Assembly: GCF_020216065.1 (NCBI RefSeq)
Contig: NZ_JAIWNA010000005.1
Span: 378,472 to 442,471 of the forward strand
DNA from: Nocardia rosealba
GTDB taxonomy: Bacteria > Actinomycetota > Actinomycetes > Mycobacteriales > Mycobacteriaceae
Direction: 5' to 3'
Length of the DNA: 64,000 nt
The position numbers were made by a program, and so were the translations under genes. How positions within the stretch are numbered: the first letter of the stretch is position 1; each line of letters opens with the position of its first letter. The notes under the pieces are model-generated. The model saw only the letters and a list, made by a program, of their open reading frames with translations, was not told where the DNA came from and ran no database searches. Of this stretch, positions 1 to 8,881 are shown one piece after another.

Positions 1-684
1 CCCGGATCCGAACGGCGCGTACAGCTTGTGCCCGGAGAAGGCCAGGTAGTCGATGCCGCTCTCGCGCAAGGAGATCCGCCGGTGCGGCGCCAGCTGGGCG
101 GCGTCGACGAGGATCCGGGCACCACACAGATGCGCGATATGGGCCAGGCCCTCCAGCGGCAGCACCTCACCGGTCACATTCGACGCGCCGGTGACGGCGA
201 GCAGAGCCGCCGGCCTGCTGCACAATTCGGCGACGATCCGCTGAATGGTCTCCTCGAGCGTCGCGGCGGCCCGGACAACCCTTCGCCCGTTGCGCGTCCA
301 CGGCAGGAAGTTGGCGTGGTGTTCGATATCGAGCACCACCGTCTCCCCCGGCACGCATCCGGCCAGCAGGTTCAGCGAGTCGGTGGTGTTGCGGGTGAAC
401 ACCACGACCTGGTCGTCGGCGGCGTCGAGGAACCGGGCGACCGAGCCGCGCGAGGCCTCATAGCACTCGGTGGAGATCCGCGAGGCGTACCCGGCGCCGC
501 GGTGCACGCTGGCGTAGTACGGCAGCAGTTGCGAAATCCGGTCGGTGACCTGGCGCAATGCGGGTGCGCTCGCCGCGTAGTCGAAGTTGGCGTAGGTGTT
601 CGTTCCGCCCTGGACGAGCGGAACGCGCAGGTCGGCACCGGAAACGGCGGCGAGGGCACAGGTGGGGTCGATAACAGCGGTCAT
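1..684 (-). CDS. Class V (cysteine desulfurase-like) aminotransferase, 3' end cut by window edge
   Basis: PLP-dependent class V fold enzyme of the NifS/SufS/CsdA superfamily. The 228 visible N-terminal residues include a cofactor aspartate in ILVDAAQ and the Schiff-base lysine region FSGHKLYAPFGSG just before the edge. An RNTTDSLNL segment matches the phosphate-binding region of desulfurase-like enzymes. The reading frame is open to base 1, so the C-terminal third, where a desulfurase cysteine would lie, is not visible. The ATG at 684 is the first plausible start. It is divergent from the MarR-type gene at 1012, across a 327-bp gap. Family is clear; desulfurase versus another aminotransferase cannot be decided here. 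Confidence 0.85.
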   Translation of the reverse strand, partial: MTAVIDPTCALAAVSGADLRVPLVQGGTNTYANFDYAASAPALRQVTDRISQLLPYYASVHRGAGYASRISTECYEASRGSVARFLDAADDQVVVFTRNTTDSLNLLAGCVPGETVVLDIEHHANFLPWTRNGRRVVRAAATLEETIQRIVAELCSRPAALLAVTGASNVTGEVLPLEGLAHIAHLCGARILVDAAQLAPHRRISLRESGIDYLAFSGHKLYAPFGSG

Positions 685-1011
685 GACGAATATCCCGTCG
701 GCTCAGGGACTCACCACGTAGAGAGAGTCCGCGCTTGCCGCGTCCACTTCGGACGTCGGCCTGGTCGTCACCCGGAGCACCCCACCGCGGAGGAGGGTTG
801 CCGACCAGCTAGCCGGGGCTTGTCGCTGGTACTCGTGACCTGGCATCGAGATTGGCAGACGATCCGGGCCGCTGTCAACCACCGATCGAAAGATGTTGCT
901 CGCCACCATGTCTCGATTGCCCCTGGATTGCCCATGCGCCAACAGGCGGCAATCCCGATCATGGACACCCCAAATGATTGAGTCCCCCCACTATTTGCTA
1001 GAGTGGCCGCC
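685..1011. other. Divergent intergenic region, no gene seen
   Basis: These 327 bp separate the leftward aminotransferase from the rightward MarR-type gene. Short frames here overlap one another and lack convincing starts. The region should hold both promoters; only the one toward 1012 could be read. Confidence 0.6.
978..1004 (+). promoter_or_regulatory. Candidate leaderless promoter of MarR-type gene
   Basis: TTGAGT at 978-983 and TAGAGT at 999-1004 with a 15-nt spacer place transcription initiation at about the ATG at 1012. No Shine-Dalgarno precedes that ATG, which fits a leaderless mRNA. The spacer is short, so this is tentative. Confidence 0.35.
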
Positions 1012-1449
1012 ATGCCTTCGACCACGAACCCCGAACGCGGCCTGGCGCGCTACCCGGTGTACGCGCTCGGCAGGCTCACCAAAGCCATGCACGCCGAGAT
1101 CGACGTCCCGCTGCGTGACCACTGGGTGCTCACCTTCATCGAGGAGAACGCCGACCTCACCCAGAAGAAAGTCGGCGAGTCGCTCGGCATCGACCGCAGC
1201 GAGGTGGTCCGCCTGATCGACGCACTGGAGGGCGCGGGCCTGGTCGAACGCACCCGCGACGGCAAGGATCGCCGCAAATACCGGCTGCGCATCACCGACG
1301 CGGGCCGCAAGCAGTGCAAGCGCACCGACAAGCTGATCGCCGAGGCCACCGCTCGCGCTCTCGCCCGGCTCGACGCCGACGAACAGGCCACCCTGCACCG
1401 GCTCGCGCTCACCGCACTCGGCGAGACACCCGCGGCGCCCGCCCCGTAG
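1012..1449 (+). CDS. MarR-family transcriptional regulator
   Basis: A 145-residue winged-helix protein. Residues about 40-100 carry the MarR signature: DLTQKKVGESLGIDRSEVVR as recognition helix region, then the wing with RTRDGKDRRKYRLRITDAG. MarR proteins bind palindromes as dimers and often release on phenolic ligands. The ATG at 1012 is preferred to a GTG at 1003 because of the TAGAGT box 7 nt upstream. It lies 108 bp before the PosA-type synthetase in the same direction and divergent from the aminotransferase, so it may regulate either; that role is inferred from position only. Confidence 0.85.
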   Translation: MPSTTNPERGLARYPVYALGRLTKAMHAEIDVPLRDHWVLTFIEENADLTQKKVGESLGIDRSEVVRLIDALEGAGLVERTRDGKDRRKYRLRITDAGRKQCKRTDKLIAEATARALARLDADEQATLHRLALTALGETPAAPAP

Positions 1450-1557
1450 CTGCCGGGCGCGCCCGACAACTCCCGGTACCGTTGGCAACTGGTGACCATC
1501 CCGTTTGCCCTCCGGTAACCCGACCGTGAAACAACAGACACCGATGGGGGTCAACCG

Positions 1558-4500
1558 ATGAGAGGTGGACTGAGCACGATGCTCGAGCCACGCACCGAGG
1601 GCCCGGCGAACCGGCGGCACGATCCGCTGCTGCGCGCCGATCTGGCCGCGCCGCCACGCACCCTGGTCGACATTCTCACCAGCACTGCCCTTGCCCACCC
1701 CGACGCGCCCGCGATCGACGACGGCACGACCGTGCTCAGTTACATGGAGCTGGTCGCCGCGATCGAAGCCAGGATGACCGAGCTCGCCGAGGCCGGGGTC
1801 CGCCCGGGCGACCGGGTGGGCGTGCGGATGCCCTCGGGCAGCGCCGCGCTGTACGTCACCATTCTCGCGGTGCTCTACTGCGGTGCCGCCTACGTGCCCG
1901 TCGACGCCGACGATCCGGAGGAACGTGCCCGGCTCGTCTTCGGTGAGGCGCGGGTGAGCGCGATCGCGACCGCCGCGGGCATCGAGTCCGACACCGCCGT
2001 CGCGGGCAACGGTCACAGCGATCCGCACACCCTGCCCACTCCCGCCGACGATGCCTGGATCATCTTCACCTCCGGTTCCACCGGCACCCCGAAAGGTGTT
2101 GCGGTGACCCACCGCAACGCCGCCGCGTTCGTCGACGCCGAGGCCAGGTTGTTCCTGCGCGACGCCCCGATCGGTCCCGGCGACCGCGTGCTGGCCGGCC
2201 TGTCGGTGGCGTTCGACGCCTCCTGCGAGGAGATGTGGCTGGCATGGCGCAACGGCGCCTGCCTCGTTCCCGCCCCGCGCGACCTGGTCCGCACCGGCGC
2301 CGATCTCGGGCCGTGGTTGATGCGCCGCGAGATCAGTGTCGTCTCCACAGTGCCGACACTGGCCGCCACGTGGCCCTCGGATGCCCTGGAATCGGTGCGG
2401 CTGCTGATCTTCGGTGGCGAGGCCGTGCCGCCGGAGCTGGCCGAACGTCTGGCGGGTGCCGACCGCGAGGTGTGGAACACCTACGGCCCCACCGAGGCGA
2501 CGGTCGTCGCGTGCGCGGCGCTGCTCACCGGTGAAATGCCGGTGCGCATCGGTCTGCCGCTCGACGGCTGGGACCTCACTGTCGTTGACCCGCAGGGCAA
2601 TCCGGTACCGACGGGCGAAACCGGTGAACTCGTGATCGGCGGTGTCGGCCTGGCCCGCTACCTCGACCCGGCCAAGGATGCCGAGAAGTACGCACCGCTG
2701 CCGTCGCTCGGTTGGGAACGCGCTTATCGCAGTGGCGATCTCGTGCGCAACGACCCCGGGGGCCTGATCTTCCTCGGCCGCGCCGACGATCAGATCAAGA
2801 TCGGTGGCCGCCGCATCGAACTCGGCGAGATCGACAATGCCCTCCAGCATCTGCCCGGCGTGAGCGGTGCGGCCGCCGCGATCCGGACCACCAAGGCGGG
2901 CAACAAGATCCTCGTCGGCTACCTCACCGGCGCCGGACCGGATTTCGACGCCAAACAGGCCAGAAAGATACTGGCCGAACAACTTCCGGCACCGCTGGTC
3001 CCGCGCCTCGCCGTGGTGGCAGACCTGCCGACGCGCACCTCCGGCAAGGTCGACCGCGACGCTCTGCCGTGGCCGCTGCCGAGCACCGACGACACCGCCG
3101 ACCACGGGCTGAGCGGCACCGCCGCCTGGGTCGCGGGACTGTGGGACGCCATTCTCGGCGCCGAGGTCACCGATCTCGACACCGACTTCTTCGATGTGGG
3201 CGGCGGTTCGCTCTCGGCCGCCCAGCTGGTCGGCGCGCTGCGTGAGCGGTATCCGCATGTCACCGTGGCCGATCTCTACGATCATCCGCGCCTGGGTTCG
3301 CTGGTGCAGTTCCTCGACGGCAGCGCCCCTGTCGCCGCCGTCGACGCGCGGGTGGTGGAACCGACTCCCCTGCGCGCTCAGCTCACCCAGGTACTGGCCA
3401 CCATCCCGCTCACCACGCTCACCGGGTTGCAGTGGGTCACCTGGCTGGCGGTGGTGTCGGCGATCGCCGGCTGGTCCGGTTCGCTGCCGTGGCTGCCCCG
3501 GTTGTCGTGGTGGTGGATCGTGCTGGCGTTCGTGCTGTTCATCTCGCCGATCGGCCGGATGACACTGTGCGTGGCGGGCGCCCGCGTGCTGCTCGCCGGG
3601 TTGCGCCCCGGCACCTACCCGCGCGGTTCGTGGGTGCATCTTCGCCTGTGGGCGGCCGTGCGGCTCTCGGAAGCCAGTGGCGCCGAAAGTCTTTCGGGCG
3701 CACCGCTGATGGTGCCGTTCGCGCGGGCGCTCGGTGCCAAGATCGGCAAGGGCGTCGACTTGCACTCCCTGCCGCCGGTCACCGGCATGCTCGAACTCGG
3801 CGACGGCGCGAGCGTGGAACCCGAGGTCGATCTGTCCGGTTACTGGGTCGACGGCGACCGCGTGCACATCGGCGGCATCACCATCGGCGACGGCGCGGTG
3901 ATCGGCGCCAGGTCGATCCTGCTGCCCGGAACCAAGATCGGTAAGCGGGCCGAGATCGCGCCCGGTTCGGCGGTGTCCGGCAAGGTCAAGGGCGAACAGG
4001 AATGGGCGGGCTCACCAGCGGCGAAGACCGGTAAGGCGCCGCGTCGCTGGCCCGACCACTCCCCCGAGCGCGCCAGGCACTGGCTGATCGTGTTCGGCCT
4101 GTCGTCGATGGCGCTCGCCGCGATGCCGGTGCTCGGCCTGGCCGTCGGCGGCACGTTCATCGCCTGGTGGGTCCGCGAGGAGACGACCATCGGCGCCGCC
4201 GCCCTGCGCGGCTTCGCGATCCTGCCGGTCGCCACCCTGCTCAGCCTCGGTGTGTACGCGGTGGCGACCGTGATCGCGGTCCGCCTGCTCGGCATCGGCC
4301 TGCGCGAGGGCTACCACCCGGTGCGCAGCCGCACGGGCTGGCAGGTGTGGGCCACCGAACGCCTGCTCGACTCGGCCCGAACCTTCCTGTTCCCGCTGTA
4401 CGCCAGCTTGCTCACCCCGATCTGGTTGCGGCTGCTCGGCGCGCGGATCGGCAAGAACGTCGAAGCCTCGACGGTGCTGTTGCTGCCCAAGTTCACCGTG

Positions 4501-5460
4501 GTCGCCGACGGTGCGTTCCTGGCCGACGACACCATGATCGGCAGCTACGAACTCGGCGGCGGCTGGCTGCGCATCGGCGAGGCCAAGGTCGGAAAGCGCG
4601 CCTTCCTCGGCAATTCCGGGATGACGGCGCCCGGTCGCCGGGTGCCGAAGAACGGGCTCGTCGCGGTGCTGTCGGCGGCGCCGAGCAAGGCGAAGGCCGG
4701 GTCGTCGTGGCTGGGCAGCCCGCCCGTGCGGTTGCGTCGCGCGGCCGAATCCTCCGATACCTCTCGCACTTTCGACCCGCCGCTGCGGTTGAAACTCGCG
4801 CGCGCGTTCGTGGAGACCTGCCGGCTGATCCCGGTGATGGTGACCTTCGCCATCGGCCTCGGCGTGCTGTTCACCATGGCCCTGATCGCCCAGCACAGCG
4901 ACTATCTGGTCGCGGCGCTGCTGTCGGGTCTGGTGCTGATGGTGGCGGGCGCGGTGGCGGGCATGATCGCCGTCGCCGCGAAATGGCTGCTGGTAGGCCG
5001 CATCCGGGCCGTGGAGCATCCGCTGTGGAGCTCGTTCGTGTGGCGCAACGAGGTGTCGGACGCCTTCGTCGAGACCGTCGCCGCGCCCTGGTTCGCCCGG
5101 GCCGCCACGGGTACCCCGGTGATGAATCTGTGGTTGCGCGGACTCGGTGCCAAGATCGGCCGAGGGGTATGGTGCGAATCCTATTGGCTTCCGGAGGCAG
5201 ACCTGGTGACACTCGGTGACGGCGCGACCGTGGAACGCGGCTGCGTGGTGCAGACCCACCTGTTCCACGACCGCATCATGTCCATGGACACGGTGACCCT
5301 CGACGCCGGCGCGACCCTCGGCCCGCACTGCGTCGCCCTGCCCGCCGCCCACATCGGCGCGGGCGCCACCATCGGACCGGCCTCGCTCGTCATGCGCGGC
5401 GACGTGGTTCCGCCCTCGACCCGCTGGTGGGGCAACCCCATCACGCCCTGGGCCAGTTGA
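1558..5460 (+). CDS. Pls/PosA-family non-ribosomal peptide synthetase (A-T-membrane-LbH)
   Basis: Single-module NRPS of 1300 residues with the epsilon-poly-L-lysine synthetase (Pls) layout. Residues about 30-520 form the adenylation domain (TSGSTGTPKG, NTYGPTEATV, YRSGD, SGKVDRDAL). About 530-605 is a carrier domain with DVGGGSLS, phosphopantetheine serine S551. The remaining ~690 residues have at least three pairs of membrane segments alternating with left-handed beta-helix hexapeptide repeats, in place of condensation and thioesterase domains. In Pls this half polymerises the aminoacyl unit in the membrane. Hand alignment to GrsA gives pocket D220-A-E224-S-I-G-T-V-V-K, close to published lysine codes as I remember them. 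Start 1558 follows a GGGGG tract; ATG 1579 behind AGAGGTGG is equally possible. It is translationally coupled to the next gene. Confidence 0.9.
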   Translation: MRGGLSTMLEPRTEGPANRRHDPLLRADLAAPPRTLVDILTSTALAHPDAPAIDDGTTVLSYMELVAAIEARMTELAEAGVRPGDRVGVRMPSGSAALYVTILAVLYCGAAYVPVDADDPEERARLVFGEARVSAIATAAGIESDTAVAGNGHSDPHTLPTPADDAWIIFTSGSTGTPKGVAVTHRNAAAFVDAEARLFLRDAPIGPGDRVLAGLSVAFDASCEEMWLAWRNGACLVPAPRDLVRTGADLGPWLMRREISVVSTVPTLAATWPSDALESVRLLIFGGEAVPPELAERLAGADREVWNTYGPTEATVVACAALLTGEMPVRIGLPLDGWDLTVVDPQGNPVPTGETGELVIGGVGLARYLDPAKDAEKYAPLPSLGWERAYRSGDLVRNDPGGLIFLGRADDQIKIGGRRIELGEIDNALQHLPGVSGAAAAIRTTKAGNKILVGYLTGAGPDFDAKQARKILAEQLPAPLVPRLAVVADLPTRTSGKVDRDALPWPLPSTDDTADHGLSGTAAWVAGLWDAILGAEVTDLDTDFFDVGGGSLSAAQLVGALRERYPHVTVADLYDHPRLGSLVQFLDGSAPVAAVDARVVEPTPLRAQLTQVLATIPLTTLTGLQWVTWLAVVSAIAGWSGSLPWLPRLSWWWIVLAFVLFISPIGRMTLCVAGARVLLAGLRPGTYPRGSWVHLRLWAAVRLSEASGAESLSGAPLMVPFARALGAKIGKGVDLHSLPPVTGMLELGDGASVEPEVDLSGYWVDGDRVHIGGITIGDGAVIGARSILLPGTKIGKRAEIAPGSAVSGKVKGEQEWAGSPAAKTGKAPRRWPDHSPERARHWLIVFGLSSMALAAMPVLGLAVGGTFIAWWVREETTIGAAALRGFAILPVATLLSLGVYAVATVIAVRLLGIGLREGYHPVRSRTGWQVWATERLLDSARTFLFPLYASLLTPIWLRLLGARIGKNVEASTVLLLPKFTVVADGAFLADDTMIGSYELGGGWLRIGEAKVGKRAFLGNSGMTAPGRRVPKNGLVAVLSAAPSKAKAGSSWLGSPPVRLRRAAESSDTSRTFDPPLRLKLARAFVETCRLIPVMVTFAIGLGVLFTMALIAQHSDYLVAALLSGLVLMVAGAVAGMIAVAAKWLLVGRIRAVEHPLWSSFVWRNEVSDAFVETVAAPWFARAATGTPVMNLWLRGLGAKIGRGVWCESYWLPEADLVTLGDGATVERGCVVQTHLFHDRIMSMDTVTLDAGATLGPHCVALPAAHIGAGATIGPASLVMRGDVVPPSTRWWGNPITPWAS

Positions 5461-6791
5461 TGCGCTCGTTCTACGAGGACCCGATCGACGTCTACCTCCC
5501 GCAGAACGGCAATCGCGGCTACCGGGTGTCGCGCTACGAGCTGGAGCTGAGCTACAAACCGGCCAGCAATCGGCTGGCCGGGCGCGCGGTGATCATCGCG
5601 GTCACCACCGAGGTCCGTTCGTCGTTCACCCTCGACCTGTCCCCCGCGCTAGGGGTGTCGAAGGTGTTCGTCAACGGGTCCAAGTCGGTGAAGTTCAGTC
5701 ATCAGCGCAGCAAGCTGGCGCTCACCCCGCAGCAGAAGATCCCGGCGGGCGGGGTGCTCGAGATCGCTGTCCACTACTCGGGCACGCCGAAACCGGTGCG
5801 CGGTCCGTGGGGCGAGGTGGGCTGGGAGGAACTCACCGAGGGCTCACTGGTTGCCAGCCAGCCCAACGGCGCGGCGTCGTGGTTCCCCTGCGACGACCAC
5901 CCGAGTTCCAAAGCGTCCTACCGTATTTCGATCACCACCGACAGCCCGTACTACGCACTGGCCAACGGCACCCTGATGCGTAAACAGGCCAAGGCGAGCC
6001 AGACCACCTGGGTGTACGAGGCACCCGAACCGATGGCCAGCTACCTGGCGACCATCCAGATCGGCAACTACCGCAAGTACCGCGTGGGCAGTCCCGGCGA
6101 GCCGGTGCCGATGCAGGCCATCGTCCCGCCGCGCCTGCGCACGAACTTCGAGCACGACTTCGCGCGCCAGCCGCAGATGATGGCGTTGTTCACCGAGAAA
6201 TTCGGGCCGTACCCGTTCGAGAACTACAGCGTGGTCGTCACCGACGACGATCTCGACATCCCGATCGAGGCACAGGGCATCTCCATCTTCGGCGCCAACC
6301 ACTGCGACGGCAGGCGCGGCGCCGAACGACTCGTCGCCCACGAACTGGCACACCAGTGGTTCGGCAACAGCCTCACCCTGCGGCAGTGGCGCGACATCTG
6401 GCTACACGAAGGCTTCGCCTGTTACGCCGAATGGCTCTGGTCGGAGGCCTCCGGCGGGCCGGGCGCCGATCAGCTGGCGCGCGCCGCGCACGCGAACCTC
6501 GCCCGCCAACCGCAGGACATCATCGTCGGCGATCCCGGCCCGGCGGACATGTTCGACGACCGCGTGTACAAGCGCGGCGCCCTCACCCTGCACGCGTTGC
6601 GCCTGGAACTGCGCGACCACCTGTTCTTCCAGCTCATCCGCGAATGGACCGCGCGCTACCGGCATTCGTCGGCGACCACCGAGGACTTCGTCGACCTCGC
6701 GGGCCATTACAGCGTCGCGCCGCTGCGCGGGCTGTTCGCGGTGTGGCTGGGCACCAAACCGTTGCCGCAGCTGCCTCAGAACACCAAGTAG
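5460..6791 (+). CDS. M1-family zinc aminopeptidase
   Basis: A 443-residue M1 metallopeptidase, shorter than the ~850 residues of PepN because the C-terminal superhelical domain is missing. The zinc site is complete: HELAH (H294, E295, H298) and E317 in LHEGF, the HExxH-x18-E spacing of the family. The start ATG overlaps the synthetase stop codon (TGATG at 5458-5462), so the two proteins are translationally coupled; a longer frame from 5427 would run inside the synthetase. No signal peptide is visible. M1-type enzymes are known to degrade epsilon-polylysine in Streptomyces albulus, so a role in trimming or self-protection from the synthetase product is a reasonable inference. Confidence 0.88.
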   Translation: MRSFYEDPIDVYLPQNGNRGYRVSRYELELSYKPASNRLAGRAVIIAVTTEVRSSFTLDLSPALGVSKVFVNGSKSVKFSHQRSKLALTPQQKIPAGGVLEIAVHYSGTPKPVRGPWGEVGWEELTEGSLVASQPNGAASWFPCDDHPSSKASYRISITTDSPYYALANGTLMRKQAKASQTTWVYEAPEPMASYLATIQIGNYRKYRVGSPGEPVPMQAIVPPRLRTNFEHDFARQPQMMALFTEKFGPYPFENYSVVVTDDDLDIPIEAQGISIFGANHCDGRRGAERLVAHELAHQWFGNSLTLRQWRDIWLHEGFACYAEWLWSEASGGPGADQLARAAHANLARQPQDIIVGDPGPADMFDDRVYKRGALTLHALRLELRDHLFFQLIREWTARYRHSSATTEDFVDLAGHYSVAPLRGLFAVWLGTKPLPQLPQNTK

Positions 6792-6961
6792 CGCTGGGCC
6801 AATTCCTCGACGAGCGGGTCGTCGGCGGGCACCATCTCGAGTGCTTCCAGATCGTCGGCCACCGAGATGTGGCGGTTGTCGTCCTGCTCGGGGTCGGGCC
6901 CGTCCTCGGCGAGATGACGCTGCAACTTCTGCCGGACCCGGTCCTTCAGTGAATCGCGCAT
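6776..6961 (-). CDS. Small conserved-type hypothetical protein, 61 aa
   Basis: An acidic 61-residue protein running from an ATG at 6961, beginning MRDSLKDRVRQKLQRHLAED and ending AQRYLVF. It is predicted mostly helical and has neither membrane segment nor Cys. Its 3' end overlaps the M1 peptidase by 16 bp on the opposite strand. Codon choice has the high third-position GC of neighbouring genes, and it is the only sensible frame in the gap. I recognise no function. Confidence 0.6.
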   Translation of the reverse strand: MRDSLKDRVRQKLQRHLAEDGPDPEQDDNRHISVADDLEALEMVPADDPLVEELAQRYLVF

Positions 6962-6999
6962 AGTTCCAGGTTGCCCGTCGACCCGCGCGCACGCCAGCC

Positions 7000-7455
7000 T
7001 CAGACGGGCGTGAGCCAGGTTCCCCACGGGGTGTTGCGCAGCACCGAATACCCGATGAGCAGGCCGAAGAATGTCCACACCGTCACCGGGCTCAGGCCGG
7101 GTAACCGCCAGCCTTGCCCACGTCCGGCGCGCAGGAACCAGTCGACGACGAAGGCCGCGAACGCGAGGGTCAGCGGCAGCGCGAGCAGGTTGCTGTGCAG
7201 GGAATCGATGATGCGGCCGTCGGTGAGGTTGTGCATCGCGCGCATCCCGCCGCAGCCGGGGCAGTACACCCCGAACATCGCGTACACCGGGCACAGGCCG
7301 TAGGAACCCTCCACGTGCGGGTCGCGGAAATGCAGCAGAGCCAGGGTGCCGATTCCGAGACCTGCGGCGATCAGCGGCGGCGCGAACCGTCGCCAGGCCG
7401 GCGCCGGGGTGCTGGCTGCGCCGGAAATCCCGGTCGCGACGTGCGCGTTGTCCAC
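7000..7455 (-). CDS. DUF2752 membrane protein
   Basis: A 151-residue integral membrane protein with about four hydrophobic segments. It carries the DUF2752 hallmark CPGCGGMRA after the first segment, a paired-cysteine motif whose chemistry is unknown to me, and then a charged loop and the segment SNLLALPLTLAFAAFVVDW. The GTG at 7455 (MDNAHVATG) is chosen because the frame further upstream is arginine-rich and unlike protein. The gene starts about 190 bp from the divergent hydrolase at 7646. Function is not established for the family. Confidence 0.75.
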   Translation of the reverse strand: MDNAHVATGISGAASTPAPAWRRFAPPLIAAGLGIGTLALLHFRDPHVEGSYGLCPVYAMFGVYCPGCGGMRAMHNLTDGRIIDSLHSNLLALPLTLAFAAFVVDWFLRAGRGQGWRLPGLSPVTVWTFFGLLIGYSVLRNTPWGTWLTPV

Positions 7456-7645
7456 CCTCTTACGGTAACGGCGCCCGCTGGGGGCCGCCACAACGCCTGT
7501 AATTCCCCGGCCGCCTCGGACGATTTCACAAGGTAAGCAGGTGTCGATACCCACTCGGCAACAAATGGGACACTCTGACCCGCTAACACTAGCTAGCACG
7601 CAAGCTCGCACTGTACGGTGGCCTACGACACAAAGGAGTGCCGAT

Positions 7646-8734
7646 ATGCTTGCGAAGTCGATGATGACGCTCGCGGCAGCGCGTTCCACGGTCTCGAGTT
7701 TCGAGTCCGGCGCACTGACCGCCCAGTTCCGTGCCGGGCTGCGTACCCGCAGTTTCGCCACCGCGAAACTCAACGCCCCCGCCGCCCCGCACCGGGTCGT
7801 CCCGGTCACCACGGCCGACGGAGCCGAGCTCCGGGTGCACGTCTACGGCGACGACACCGCACCGACGCTGGTGCTCATCCACGGCTGGGCGTGCAGCATC
7901 GAGTACTGGAACCCGCAGATCAGCGCCTTCGCCGACAGCTATCGCGTGGTCGCCTACGACCAGCGCGGCCACGGCGAATCGACGCTCGGCACCGCGGCCC
8001 CCAGCGAGCACACGCTCGCCGACGACCTCGCCACCGTCCTCGAAGCGACCCTTCGCCCCGGTGAGCAGGCCGTACTCGCCGGTCACAGCATGGGCGGCCT
8101 GACGATTCAGGCCTGGGCCAAGCATCATCCGGAGCAGGTCACCGAGCGAGCCGCCGCCGTGCTGCTGGCCAACACCGCCAACTCCGACATCCGCGCCGAG
8201 ACCGACCTGCTGCCGCTGCTCAACAAGCAGCTCACCGTAGCCACCACCCCCGTGACCATCCTCGGTGCACCGATTCGGATGCCGCAGCAGATCAGCGAAA
8301 CCGTGCTGTTCACGCCGGTCCCGATTCCCGGCGGCTGGCTCACCGAGCAGGTGTTCCGCTACCGCATCCTCACCCCGGCGGCGACCGCCGACGAGATCGA
8401 CTTCGCGATCGGCATCATCCGCTCGTGTCGTCCGCTCGCCCGCGCCCGGCACGCCGCGGCCATGGCCGACATGGACCTCACCGCGGGCACCGCCAACCTG
8501 ACGGTCCCCACCACGGTGATCGCCAGCGCCCAGGACCGCCTCCTCCCGCCGCGCATGTCACGGCCCATGGTCGAGGTCCTGCGCCGCTCCGGCCACCTGA
8601 CCGACTTCCACGTCCTGCCGCACGGTCACCTCAGCAATATCGAAGACACCGACGCCTTCGACACCGCCCTGCGCCGAATTTTGCGCACTGCCACGAACTC
8701 TCGGTTCACCCGAGGCGCGACCGCCACGAGCTGA
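7646..8734 (+). CDS. Alpha/beta-hydrolase
   Basis: A 362-residue alpha/beta-hydrolase fold protein. The oxyanion-hole motif HGWACSIEYWN is followed by YDQRGHGES, the nucleophile elbow GHSMGG (catalytic Ser), a later acid in SAQDRLLPP and the histidine in LPHGHLSN. The triad is complete. The start ATG at 7646 follows AAAGGAG by 7 nt; an upstream in-frame extension lacks a ribosome site. The N-terminal ~45 residues precede the fold and are Ala/Ser/Thr-rich. The substrate (ester, lactone or lipid) cannot be read from the sequence. A strong terminator follows. Confidence 0.85.
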   Translation: MLAKSMMTLAAARSTVSSFESGALTAQFRAGLRTRSFATAKLNAPAAPHRVVPVTTADGAELRVHVYGDDTAPTLVLIHGWACSIEYWNPQISAFADSYRVVAYDQRGHGESTLGTAAPSEHTLADDLATVLEATLRPGEQAVLAGHSMGGLTIQAWAKHHPEQVTERAAAVLLANTANSDIRAETDLLPLLNKQLTVATTPVTILGAPIRMPQQISETVLFTPVPIPGGWLTEQVFRYRILTPAATADEIDFAIGIIRSCRPLARARHAAAMADMDLTAGTANLTVPTTVIASAQDRLLPPRMSRPMVEVLRRSGHLTDFHVLPHGHLSNIEDTDAFDTALRRILRTATNSRFTRGATATS

Positions 8735-8794
8735 CCCGAGCTTGCTCTTCCTGAGTCCGATCAACGGCGATCGGCTCAGGAGGACCCGCCACCG

Positions 8795-8825
8795 AAGGCC
8801 CTCGACCGTCGCGGTCGAGGGCCTT
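8795..8825 (+). terminator. Hairpin terminator after hydrolase
   Basis: Perfect 14-bp arms (8795-8808 and 8812-8825) with a TCG loop, followed by TTCC. It lies about 60 bp after the hydrolase stop and before the next gene's Shine-Dalgarno. Confidence 0.75.
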
Positions 8826-8881
8826 TCCAGTTCCCGGCTCTGGCATGATCGAGACGACTCGCCCGACTGTTCGGAGGGCTG

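Noticed and set aside
991..3867. 958-codon minus-strand open frame opposite the MarR-type and synthetase genes
   Set aside because: Arg/Gly/His-rich composition, no domains, and it is fully antisense to two well-supported genes; long antisense frames are expected at this GC content.
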